Shown here one piece after another: positions 14,333 to 26,542 of a stretch of 64,000 nt of DNA. This stretch comes from Hydractinia symbiolongicarpus (lineage: Eukaryota; Cnidaria; Hydrozoa; Anthoathecata; Hydractiniidae). Every line of letters begins with the position of its first letter. Position 1 is the stretch's first letter. Below the pieces are notes generated by a model. That model was given only the letters and a program-made list of their open reading frames with translations. It ran no database searches and was not told the DNA's origin. The position numbers and the translations under genes are program-made. The stretch spans positions 35,135,828 to 35,199,827 of the forward strand of contig NC_079876.1 in the NCBI RefSeq assembly GCF_029227915.1, in the 5' to 3' direction.

Positions 14333-14960
14333 ACTTCAACGTTGAATCAACGTTGAAAAGACGTTGCTTGTGACGCTGAAAATACGTTGATTTTACGTTG
14401 CAAATGATAGTTTTTTTGACGTCTTCCTCCGACGTCTATTCAACGTTGAACATCAACGTCTTTTCAACGTTAAAACAACGTCTCGCAACGTCTTTTCAAC
14501 GTTAAAACAACATTGCAGGACGTTGTTTCAACGTTGAAAAGATGTTAATAATCGACGTTGAATAGACGTCGGAAAAAGGCGTCAAAAAAACATTCATTTC
14601 CAACGTAAAATCAACGTCTTGTCAACGTCAAAAGCTACGTTGAAACAACGTCCTGTAACGTCTCTTCAACGTTGAAATAACGTCTCGCTACGTCTTTTAA
14701 ACATTGAAATAACTTCTCGCCAGATCTTTTCAAGGTTGAAAAGACGTTGCTTGTGACGCTGAAAATACGTTGATTTTACGTTGCAAATGATTATCAACGT
14801 CTTGTCAACGTCAAAAGCTACGTTGAAACAACGTCCTGTAACGTCTCTTCAACGTTGAAATAACGTCTCGCTACGTCTTTTAAACATTGAAATAACTTCT
14901 CGCCAGATCCTTTCAAGGTTGAAAAAACGTCTAACAACGTCTAATCAACATCGTTTCTGT
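14333..14960. repeat. ACGTTGA-rich inverted and tandem repeat block (MITE-like)
   Basis: The block is dominated by AACGTTGAA, AACGTC and GACGTTG words. A long inverted repeat is visible: 14383-14446 is the reverse complement of 14555-14618 with few mismatches. After it, about 14611-14750 is directly repeated at 14794-14925 with a period of 183 bp. No protein is encoded. The inverted architecture suggests a non-autonomous DNA element that later suffered an internal tandem duplication. Confidence 0.75.
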
Positions 14961-17212
14961 GTTGTTTGGAAATGCGCTCGCAATCATTATTCAGCGCCTT
15001 TTCAACGCTTAAGAAACAGACAAACTTGACTGAATCAAATCATGATCGCCATCGTGGCTTCAGTTTCATATGTCCATAGTTTACATGTCCATGTATCTAT
15101 TCCCTAGCATGATTCCGACGCTTATATTTGTGTTACGTTATTTGTACATGGTTATTGCGAAAAAGAAATAAAATCATTTCTACGATATGACATTTTTTTA
15201 TTATAAACATGCGCAGTATATGCAACTTCTCCGCTTAAAACTTTCTAAATGAAACTTAACGGAGTTTTATAATACAAAATATAAAAACGATATTTCAAGT
15301 ATTCACAACTTGTACTATGTGAGAATCTCCAGTGTTCCAACCCAATGCAAAAAATATAACTCAGCAATGACGAGGTTGTTAAACAGTGCAGTATTTGCAA
15401 ATTTATAGCTGCGATTTCATGTGCCCAGCACGCCTCCTGATAAGGCAGCCTGTTAGTATGCTCAAATCACCTAAAGTGTCAAGCAAAACTGTTGCACCGA
15501 AGTCTTTAATCAAGCATTGGCTAGAGAAGAAGTATGTTTTCTTAACGAAGTCAGAGTTGAATACAAGGGTGTCTGTTAAGAATACCAGTTGTGAATAAAT
15601 ATGATCATGATGCTATACTTTATAAAAAGTGTGAAAAGCCACCATCCTCACCAGGTGCAAGAAGTCCAGGAATCGAGGTTGAAAATTACAATAAAAATAT
15701 AATGATAAAGCACTGCATTTCCTTAGAAAAGCACCCACTCATGTATGTTCCATACTTTTACTAGTCACAAGTGCGATTTCTAGTAGAAACACTAAAAATT
15801 GTTAAGCTAAAATCTCTTTAACATTTTGCCATTCTAATTTTCTACCACAAATCAAAATTAATATAAGCTAGAAGAATTTATTACGGCGCTTGAAAAATTT
15901 ATAATCATCTCTGATACAAAAGTTGTTGTTGACAAGTTGGCAATTATTTATTACTAGAAAACTATTACTAAACATCAAGGTGATAAATTATTTCAAAATT
16001 AATCGACTTAATATTCTTTTGCATTAGTTCTTCCCGCTCCTCCACATCTATCAAGCGCATATTTAAAGATTGATGCCATACACGCACGAACTTCCCTTTC
16101 TGTTGCATTCTTGTCCAGTTTGATGATTTCTCAACACTGCATCTAAAAGGGTGTTTAAACTCAATGAATTTGAGATAAACTAAGAAACATTTCACAATTT
16201 TCTGACTCGTAAAAGTTAAAGTGACTAAAATAAATACATTTCTCTCCATTGATAGCTTTGATAATGTTTAACTTTTCAAAGAGAAGTTTCCCCGCATTTC
16301 AGCCCATACTGTATTTCGAATGTAAACTGTTGGCCATAAACCATAAGCCTATAAACAAATGTAATCTATACTTGGTTGACAAAAATCATTAACGTGTATA
16401 AAAGGTTCCTATTTGTGATAGTATGTGTGAAGGAACCAAGGGACAGTTTGTTCGAAATGACGAATGTTTAAATTAACGGCATTCAAATTAGCGGTTGTGT
16501 ACTGTATTAAACTAATTATCCAAATTTTAAAAAACTCCAGGCTCAATCAAATGCTTCAATTTCATATAAAAAGCTGCACAACTAATTTCATACTTAGGCC
16601 ACCTTATTGTTCGCGTGATAAAACGTAGTTGGGTGACACTAACTAAACATATTTTTGAGTGAAGCCTCATCAGTACTGTTGAACTTATGTTAAGTCGTAT
16701 TACAGACTAAAAAGTTAATAGCTAGAGCCAACTAGCTACGCCTTTTCTTTTTTCCTTATATCAGAATGTAAGATAAAGCTAGCTAGCTTTCATCGATTAA
16801 AAATGTACAAAATAGCACATAAAGCTATATAGTGCTTATTAGCTTGGTGTTAAGGAGCATGTCATGAAAAGCACAAGCTGTTTATTGTATATAAAAACCC
16901 TAACCCCTCAAAAATCGTACTTACTTCCTAAATAAAGTCTGTTCTTTTTTTTCTTTATTCCTTGTGTCTGACAAAGATCTTTTAATGATGCTCTTGCCGA
17001 TCAATATTGATTGACTAATTTACTCTTTAAAGGTTAAAGTTTAAATCAAAACAAATTCAGGTGAATTTACATACGTTTTAAAGATAATGACATATACCTT
17101 CAAATTTTCTGATGGGAGTAACTAACAAAACATTATTGCAACATTATAATTAAAAAAAATGCTTTTTTTCTTGTTTGGCATGCCATTTAATTGTAGGACT
17201 CACAAAATTTGA
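14961..17212. other. AT-rich non-coding stretch
   Basis: Short open frames at 15386-15598 (plus) and 15968-16249 (minus) are 70 and 93 codons long and have no recognised motif. They may be remnants of older elements. Nothing else could be assigned. Confidence 0.45.
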
Positions 17213-17251
17213 TTGTAAATCTAAAAAGGAATTCCCCTTTTAGATTTACAA
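17213..17251. repeat. 39-bp fold-back repeat
   Basis: The left arm TTGTAAATCTAAAA is exactly complementary to the right arm TTTTAGATTTACAA, separated by a short centre containing GGAATTCC. It would form a strong AT-rich cruciform or hairpin. It may be a short MITE relic. Confidence 0.6.
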
Positions 17252-17614
17252 ACAGATTTCGTGTGATTTTATCAGACAAATTGGTAAATACTGCACCTTA
17301 AATTTATTTTTCTTTAAATCATGCACACTATTTAAACAATAAATTATCTGCTTAGCCAGTCCTTTATAATTGCATTTTGCATATTTGTTAGACTCGAGCA
17401 TAAGCCAAATTTACCCGTTACGTTTTAAATCAAAATTGCTGACAACTGCACAATAGCGTTCTCGTTTAAGTTTTGTAAAATATTGACCCAATTTCGATGA
17501 TAATATTCGGTTGCGTTTACAAAACGTAACAGGAAATTGTATTTGCTGGCGTCATCACAAGTAGTTTCATTTCAAAATTTTAAACAAAGATAAATAGTTT
17601 TACATAAAAAGAAG

Positions 17615-17702
17615 CTAACGTACCGCTTGGAAGTGCCGGGCAATCGTTCCGCGGACCCTGGAACCGGGAGCCGCAGACAAATCCGCTACACTACCTCGAC
17701 AA
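17615..17702 (-). repeat. tRNA-like SINE head (candidate)
   Basis: On the minus strand the segment contains an A-box-like TAGTGTAGCGG followed about 25 bp later by a B-box-like GGTTCCAGGGTCC, the spacing of an RNA polymerase III internal promoter. The block is GC-rich within AT-rich surroundings. It does not fold into a complete tRNA by eye, so a tRNA-derived SINE head or tRNA pseudogene is the likelier reading. Confidence 0.4.
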
Positions 17703-17862
17703 TATAATATAACAAAATCACATCCTTTCTTTTTCTTTCGATCATAAATCATAACAATCTCTAGATACTTATTTGCCAATGATCTTTTTGATAAGTAAAA
17801 TTCTGAAATATCGGATTAATGATTGGATAATGTTTATAGCTCACACCACAGTACACTTATTG

Positions 17863-17907
17863 GAGGCTTTTTTATAAGAACACTTTTATAAGAACAAAAG
17901 CCTCTAA
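17863..17907. repeat. Small inverted repeat with internal direct repeat
   Basis: GAGGCTTTT near the left end is matched by AAAGCCTC at the right end. Between them TTTTATAAGAACA is repeated twice in direct orientation. No family is recognised. Confidence 0.45.
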
Positions 17908-18051
17908 TTTTGTCAAAGAAATACGGACAAAGTAAGAATGATCCCGGCTTAATACTAATATTAAACTGAAAGTAAGAATTTTGCAAGAATAAACATCCAA
18001 AATATAAATTATCTTGCCATGTATGTGATTTAGTTTATTTAAAGTTTCAAT

Positions 18052-18330
18052 ACCGTAAATCCTCGATTAAGCACCGCGAAGCTTAATCAAAACTTGACAT
18101 TTTTAGTGCGACGCGTAATCGAGGGCAGCGCTTATTCCAAAAATAAAGATTTCAGACAGACCCATCTTTTCTCTTTAACTAAAAAAATAGAAAGTCATCT
18201 GCTTTGCCAGACAATTTCGTGATGCCAACATTCTACATCATGAACATATTCGAGGGCGGCGCTTATTTAAAAAGAAGCCTAAAAAGTGCCGCGTTTAATC
18301 GAAGGTGGCGCCTAATTTCCGACCTCCCCT
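18052..18330. repeat. Dispersed repeat with GGCGCTTATT-type blocks
   Basis: Blocks TCGAGGGCAGCGCTTATT, TCGAGGGCGGCGCTTATT and TCGAAGGTGGCGCCTAAT recur about 100 and 60 bp apart, with an inverted start near 18058 (CTCGATTAAGCACCGCG). Similar strings are common interspersed repeats in marine invertebrate genomes (general knowledge, not checked). The 97-codon open frame at 18204-18497 overlaps it and is not regarded as a gene. Confidence 0.55.
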
Positions 18331-21300
18331 TGATTTGGTTCACAAGTAAGAAAATGTGCATATATAACTTGACGAGAATGGAAGACACAGTTGAAATAGC
18401 CGAGAGCGTTTGGCAAGAACATTTCATAAAAATTAACCAATGTTTAAAGTGTTGTTGTATTAATTTTGTATTTGATTTAAAGGTTTATATTGTTTAGTTT
18501 ACTTTAATTTTAGTAAAAATGAGCAGAAAAAATGTAAGTATCATTTTCTATACAATAATTATTACATAATAACTATTACAGATACCACAAAAATGTTATG
18601 CACCAAAATTCTTGGAAGTCCACGGGCGGCATATGTGTGAAAAAGAGAAGACGATCGCGTTTGAATTTTTGACCTCAGTTTTCCAAAATAAAATGAAAAA
18701 CATCTCTTCAAAAAGAACCATTATTACGCTCAATAATTGTTGTATCATGGACTTATTTAGGCATCAACTTGAAACTAGTGGTGTTTTTCTTCCTATTCTT
18801 ATTGCGTTGTCATAAATGTGTTTTTTATATATCCGTATTTTCCTCCACATTAATGTAACAAGATCTTTCACCGAATACAGAATTAAATTTGACGTAAATA
18901 CAACAAAGAAATCAGATAAACATTTGTTGGATGGGATAGACAGAATCTTATACGCAACTATATTTGTAAGATCAATAATTAAGTTCAATTAGACATTAGA
19001 CAATTGTAGGACTGAGAGTTGTTTTTGGTGAAAAACTTTGGCGTATACCACAATAAATACTACTTCTAAAAAGTCTGGAAATTTCAAAGTACCACTGTCT
19101 TAGTCCGTTATAGAATTGTCATAAATGAACTTGTTTTTCTTGTTTCCGTAAGTAAACAACTGACCGCTTGTTTGGCTTTAAATTATTCATATATTCATTT
19201 TATTCCATGATGTAAGTAAGCATAGTTTCTTTAAGGCATGTAAGAATATGGGTAAGTTTTTAATTGGTGATTATAAATCAAGGGGTTTCTTTGTATTCTC
19301 TATTTCAAAAAACAGTGGAGTAGTGAAAAAAATTAATAGATCAAAAACATTTCGCAAAATGGAGAAATACAAAAAGTGATTGTTAAAACAAACAGGTGTA
19401 TATTATTTATAAATATTACTGAGTAAATGTGTTTTGTTTTTTTTAGATCAAACTTTGCCTGCACATAGAGAGATTTAAAGGTTTAAAGATGAAAACTTCA
19501 AAAGAATGAATGATGAAACCGCTGCTAAACATATTCTTTTAATTCGTCACCTAAATGAAAAGTCAGCGAAACAATTTAATGTTTTTGCTAATACGGGAAA
19601 CCTCAAACCCATTGTATTAAGATGTTGATGAGTACTGTTGCACATTTCTGTAATCACAAAACAAAGTTGGCATATGGAATATTAGAGTCATTTCTAATGC
19701 TGGAGAGTTTAATCTGTCAGGCACTTTCACAGATCTTATGATGGCAGAGAGTCCAGAAGAATCATTTTAATCTTTTTGAAAGCAGCAATAAAGAAATAGT
19801 TTCGGCTACCTTAATTCAATCAAAATCGTCACACGAAGCATTATCTAATCCGAGTTAATGTTGGCGCTGGCGGTAGTGGTTCTTATATTGAAGGATATAT
19901 TCTCATTTCTCCCGAATATTTTAGTCAACAAACTAAATCAAATTTAAAGACTGAATCAAAATTTCATTCAGGTAACTGGTTAAAAAATCTTTCCGGTAAA
20001 ACATTACAAAAACAATGGGGGTAGTAGTAAGTATCAGTTTGTTGAGGTGTATATGTAGACGTATTCTTATAATTTAAAATCCGCAATAGAATTGAAATGT
20101 GTACTCAAGCAGGAAAATATTTAACCTACATGTTTAGAACATCTTAGTACTGCTAGTACTGGTACTGCTTTTGTACCTGTCATTTAGCTTTAAATACTAT
20201 TAGTTACATAAGTGCAAACACTTGATTGTCGTGTTGTTAAGGTATTCATCGTTTGGTATGAAGGTATTGCTGAAAAAAATAGGTATTTATTATACGAGAA
20301 TGTCTCATGAAATATTTTTAGTTTAACAATAAAAAAATTAGTAATGACTTACTTTTATTTGTAAAATCTTATAATTAAAATTGAAAATCAGTTTCATTGA
20401 GCCGCTACTTCTATTGTGTTAACTCATTATTGCCACGCTTTCATCAAAACGTTAATATTGATTGACCTTTGCGAGCGCTAATCTTTGTACCGGTTGATAT
20501 TGTACTACGTCCAATCAAAAATTTTTTTAATGATTTAACATAAAGTTTATAAATAAATTATACCATGTTTTGATAAATTAATGGTAGTGTAAAAAGTGCA
20601 GTCCAACTTCATTGAGATGTTGTTGAGTATCATGATTATTGAGCGAGGTTGTTGCGTGAAAAAGTTATGTGCATACGAAATATTTATCGAATGGATCTGA
20701 CTGATACATTGCAATTTCGTCATACTGATTTACCTACAGTACCTGAAGAAATTTTAAGAAAGAACAAGGAATTACAATATGATAGTGACGAATATCCAAT
20801 AATTTAAGTTACTGCTGGTGACGATGATGTTATAGATATATAGCATCATCATCAAGTATAGTACTGCACTACATCAATTCTATAATTAACTGCTAAAAAG
20901 AGACACTCGTTCTGTCAGGTCTATTATGTTGACTACTATATAGTGCTAAAGAAATGAATTAAATAAACAACTAATACAACGCTTTATAAGTTTTTATTAA
21001 CGAAGATATTGCATTCCAAATGCGCTGGTACTGTCGTTCGTTGTTTAGTGTTTAGTGTTTCTGCATCTACTGTAGATCATAAGGTGAAGTTGATTGATGA
21101 GATGCTTTCAGCTAATTAACTGTAAACAATTTAGTCGTGGTGCTTTTGGAATATCCTGTGTGGTAGCTCAATCCACACTCATTCGTGAAATATATCTATA
21201 GGTAAGAAATAACTAACACTGGTGATTAACGTGGAAAGTTAAAGAATACATGCAAACCACATTCCACAATATTTTTTTTCCAAAGGAGTTCTAAACAGAA

Positions 21301-22379
21301 TATACTACAAATAAAACAATCAACACCAAGTGTGACATAAATTAGGTGAAGTGTTAAGGTGTATCTATTTAAGATGAACAATTATAATACGAGGTTACGT
21401 GTATTCCAGGTTGCTGATATTGTGACTCTGGAATATAACTTGTGAAATGTTTTGCAGGCTATTTTTATTACGGCGAGATCAATTTGTTTGACTTTTAGTT
21501 ACAACCGTAAATTGATAACTTATATGCCACAATTGCGGCCCAAAAAAAGACTAGCAGTTGCGTTTCCAGACTTCTGAAGTCCGTTTTTTAAATAACATGG
21601 AACGTTTCTAGAATATATGTCTTTCTGTTAAATTTAGTCATGTAAAATGGTGTTCATCTCTTAATATAATCTCATACAACAAAGTAAAAATGGAATAGTA
21701 CTTGGTAAAATATGGCATGAGAGGCTAAAATCTGACTTTTCCTGTTCTGCAGGTGGAATCTTAAAAAATCGTTAAATCCGGTTATTCACGTGTTCAATGT
21801 TTACACAGTGATTGAAATAAAGTTGTGTTCTAAGTTTAAAGTTTAAAGGATAATCTTAACGAAAGTTATTTTATTTTTCCGATTAAAGGATTTTAAGGGG
21901 TTGTTACGACTAATGACTAATATAAGGCTTTGAGAGGTATGGAATAGATAAATATATAAACTCGGTAAGTATCATAGCTACGCAGTATGGTGAAAATGAG
22001 ATATTTAAAATAAACCGACCAGCGGATCGAATAGCCTTAATGTAAGATAACAACTGGGGAAGTAATTTTTCTCAATAGCATTATTCATGAAGTGTGTTAC
22101 CGCTAATGAACTGTATCACTGACATGTTTTATAATTCTAACAGGAATTTAATTGTACCCTGTAGAACCATCGTTCTTTAACAAACCTTGTGTCTTGTGCA
22201 CGAACTTTTGTACCAAGTGGAAATCAATCTGGTGAGAAAGAATTAGACGAGTTTTTTTAAGACACTGTATCCAAGCATTAATGAATGCAAGGTCATCCCA
22301 TGTTGCACTTCAGCTTTATCTGCTTCGACTACCAATTCTGTTGTCACTCCAACGACTGTCAACTGTCAACCTTTCCATT
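18331..22379. other. AT-rich stretch with possible decayed coding sequence
   Basis: No long open frame is present. Around 19440-20020 and 20597-20830 the base composition and short readable peptide stretches look like decayed coding sequence, but frames break every few tens of codons and no family was recognised. No RNA gene was found. Confidence 0.35.
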
Positions 22380-23580
22380 TCAATGAACGCTATTAATGCA
22401 TACAATTGAAGCGATGAAATCATCACTAAGTCATGCTCAATGTCATAACGCAGCAGTTTGATTGTTTGATTGTTTGTTTACCTGTTTACTTGTTTATTTT
22501 CTCTTGTATATAAACAGCTTGTTGGCGGTGCAAATACTAGCTAGTTTGAAATCGACATTAAAACTCGACTTTATTGTTAATTCAGTAACTATTAATAATC
22601 CTGCCCTCGAACTTTAAGCCACAGTTTGATTTTTCTTATCAGTATGTTTTCTGATGTGCGCAGAAGTATGTTGCATTTCTTACTCTACAATCTATATTCG
22701 GTGCGCAGAAGGTGAATTGTTATTTAATTGCAAGCAGCAACTGGCGTTAGTGTCCCTTTTTTTGTTGTAGTGTTGTAATGATGTGCTAATAATAGTGTCT
22801 TCTGATCGAGTTCTAAGATTAAAAATGGTAGAAGTGATTTGTTCCTCGACGGCATGTAGAGCGGAATATCAAGGTATTTATAATTGTATTACATCATAAA
22901 ACCGGGTACAAGTATAATTTGTCTACTCTCTCACTAGAAACATATTAGGCCTGAAATATCACCTTGTCTGTTTGTCTTTTGTTTGCAAAATAGGATGGTA
23001 AAACTTCATCACAACACAAATTATGCACTTACGTACAGCGCCAATTCGAAGTTTAATTTTCTTAATACTGTCCCTCACAGTCAATAACTGGTGTAACGCG
23101 CAATCAAATGCACGTCCTTCCAACGATATCCAACTGTTTCGGTCTGCATATTTACCATGGCAAAAATAACCATGTACCGTTCCACTTATTGCTAACACGC
23201 CACCGAATGTGCATAGTACAAACTAACGGAAGGAATTTAACTGTTTCATTCAGAACATTTCCCACCAGAGAAAAAACCATGTACCGGCCCTCTCATTGGC
23301 AGTATGATTCTCCATGAGCTAAATAGTAGTAAACAGACCAAGCCTCTATAAATACAATAAACGTCTATAAACACTGAACAATAATCTGATAACTTCAATT
23401 TCGTACGTTTGTAATGGTGCAATCGTTCTGGGGCCTGCTACTGGTATTAGTGATGGTCCCGAGTGGTGCCGGGATAGTGTAACAGCTCAATCTAGATTTC
23501 ATTTGAAAATATTTTATTAGGCCTTGCTATATTAAGCAGATATCACATATCGATCTGTAAAAAGCGAAATCTATGTACTT
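22380..23580. repeat. Dispersed repeat family, copy A
   Basis: Landmarks shared with copy B in the same order and orientation: GCATACAATT.AAGCGAT then ATCACTAAGTCATG (about 22395; B about 27448); a T-rich block then GCAAAT and TAGTTTGAAAT (about 22530; B about 27760); ATGCACTTACGTACAGCGCCAA (about 23022; B about 28250); and AAGCAGATATCACA then ATCGATCT (about 23535; B about 28697). No coding capacity was seen. Confidence 0.65.
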
Positions 23581-25330
23581 GCTTTGCCATGCCAGAAGTA
23601 GCTACACCAAGGAAAAAGTATATCAGACATTAAAAAAAAAATCAAACATGTTTCGCTAAGTCATACAAAAAAAGTTAATAACAAAATTTCACGTCATATC
23701 AACTATTTGGTCTATTGCATACAGCAACCTCTTCCGAACAGCTATCAAATCACAAAAAATAAGAATCATTTCCGTATGATGTATATCTGCTGCAATATTT
23801 CAATCCAAAGTATCAAAGGAACGGTTTTCCTAACAGACCTAAACTAGTAATCAATAAAAATCAATTATATTAATTTTATGTATCAAGAAAACAGTGCAAA
23901 CGTGCCGTGCATTCGTAATAGATGTAAATATTGATTTAACTTTGTTTACAATTACGTTTATTTTAACGACATCAACATTAAATCACCCATTGCGTAACGT
24001 TAAAAAGAGCAGCAACGAGAAAATTACCTTTTACAGTTTATAAAATTCTTCTCTAGATTATACACCGTCTATTTTATAAGAATAGTGAGTTTTCGTTTCA
24101 GCCTTAATGCTCTTAGCTAAATTATTATGAATAAATTCTTAGCATGGCCATGGTCTGGAAATAAATAATGCCTTAGTATAGGGCTAGCCGAATTTCCGTG
24201 GAAGAATCCACTGAATCTCTCATGGAATTCAAGTCAGGGATACCAAACAAAAACATACAACATAGTAATTTGAATTTCTAAAACTCACAATCCAACCTCG
24301 GCTCTTCGTCTCTTTTTTATAACGGGACGGCAAGAAAAGGAAAAAGCCCTGGGATCGAGATTGCTCACAGTTTGCATTACTCTATATTTATATTCGTTAA
24401 AACAGAACGTTTGAAAATATAAGTAGGTGCAACAAAAAAGAAAAAACTGCATAATGTCTAACAAAATCAAAGGCGTCTAACAAACCTTACGTCAAAAAGC
24501 AAAATCTGCTAAAACTTTGTCAAGCCAGAAGTACACCAGGAAAAAAATATATTAGACATTAAAAAATCCAACATATTTCGCTTATCAACTCACAAAATAG
24601 AAAAATGAAAACTTGAATCATTGCTGTACATTGTTTATCTACCCCAATATTTCAATCCATAATATTAAAAGAACAGCTTGCCTAACAGACCCACACTCAT
24701 AATCAAGAAAATCAATTATCTTGGTTTTTTGTAATGTAAACATCGATCATTTTTTACTTTCTCCCAAACTATGTCCCAAATGGTCAATTGCAACATCATC
24801 AACGAGCTTTTTTTACGCAATTTGTTTTTTTACACGCGTTAAACAACTGAGCCATTGCGCCTTGAATAAAAAAAATTCAAATTCTAAGAATAATCCTAAT
24901 GAATTACCCCATTATAAGGATAATATAAGAGCTTTAAAGCGGTATGGGACATAAAAACTTCACATACCTTTCACATAGGTATCTAATAGATAAATATAAA
25001 AATTCAGAAGAACAAAGCCATGCATCATATTATAGTCTTGACTATGATGATATACCTCACGTCAGGAGCAGCTGTGACTCAATTTTTTAGCTTTTGAGAT
25101 GACTCCGTTAATAAATTAAAAATTTTTTGTTGCAGTGATGTGTAATTGACATTGACATGCGAAAAAGTGCAGCCCCTGCTCCTTCTTTTGTTTAGAATAA
25201 CGACAACAACAGTGAACCACCACACTCTGTAGTTTTGAAAACTATCGCTGTTTTATAAGAATAGTGTGTTTTCGTTTCAGCCTCCATATTGTTAACCTTT
25301 TTTGCAAATAAAATCCTCATTTTTCTTAAT
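23561..25330. repeat. Tail segment of the dispersed repeat, duplicated in direct orientation
   Basis: About 23561-24140 and about 24494-25330 share, in order, AAAAAGC.AAATCT, then CCAGAAGTA, AGACATTAAAAAA, TATTTCAATCCA, CCTAACAGACC, and TTTTATAAGAATAGTG.GTTTTCGTTTCAGCC. The intervening segment holds only short open frames. This looks like two copies of one non-coding repeat. Confidence 0.55.
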
Positions 25331-26542
25331 ATGTTTTTAGCATGACTATGGCCTTAAATTATATAACAAAGGCTGCTATAACTTGATAAAGCTAATGGCA
25401 AATTCTGTTCCAAACGGCCAATTGCTTTAGACAGAAAAAAGTTCAGTTTGTTTCATATACAATAAAAGGTAATCCTCTGATCGATTTTGTGCTTAATGCA
25501 AATTCTTATATTTAGAACAAACAATCAAGCTTAAACATATTCTTAACAAATTCTGGACTTCTGACCCATCGTTTAGAGTTTAATATTTTAAAAAAAGCGC
25601 TCACAGGAAATATTTTCCGGCTCAAGACACCACAAGGAATTTAATGGGAAAGTTTAGCTCCGAAAGTTAAGACGGTGAAAATATTTTTATACACCTAACA
25701 TCATTTTCCTTCTAAATATTCAAACAACACACCTGCTTTACTTTCGCGTTTTCAGTAGGTATAAAAGTAAGCAAGCTCGGTCACATGAAAAAGAAATGGC
25801 AAATATAGAAGAACAAATAAAGTTAAAGCCAACCCCTTGATGAGTAAACATTGGAATGCTCTGTTTCAAATAACTACAAACTAACTACAAAAGATATGAA
25901 AAAGAGACAACCTTCTTCGCTTCCGTTTTTTTTTCCAGTTGATAAACAACTAGTTTCCGTGAGATACGGCACGCGCATAATAAACCGGGGGTAAAATTAA
26001 ATTATTTAACACATTACGGCCGCGGAGAGTGCTGTAGCATAAATGAAAAATCGAGTCCCTGTTTCCTCGTTTGACGACTAAGTTTTTATAGTAAATTTTA
26101 GCACAACGTCATAAGAGTGAGCCATGATTGCGTGTCGTGTCCAGAAAGACAGCATTCTGTAGTCTTCTTTTATGCCCCAGCCTTACCCTACTACGGATGC
26201 TCCCCATACACACTCCTTTGCAGAGCCGAAACTAAACTCTATTTCTTTTTGATAGTACCTTGGCGGGATTTTTTTCAATTTTTAATGGAATAAATAATTT
26301 TCATTTTACATTTGGGATAAAGTCGCAATATATGTAAACTGCGAAAGAAATTCTCGAAGACATTCTCATGAACTTAAACCTCAATCAAATTTAATAAGAT
26401 GGATGATATATTTTGCGTTAGACTTGCTATAACAAAGCACCTGGATTTTAAGATCAAACTTATTAAAATTTAACTTAAAGATGTTGTTCTATGCAATGTA
26501 ATAATTTTCTTTTGTTATTAAATTTGTTCGAAAAACTTAAAC

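Noticed and set aside
18204-18497. 97-codon open frame
   Set aside because: It overlaps a dispersed repeat and has no recognisable features.
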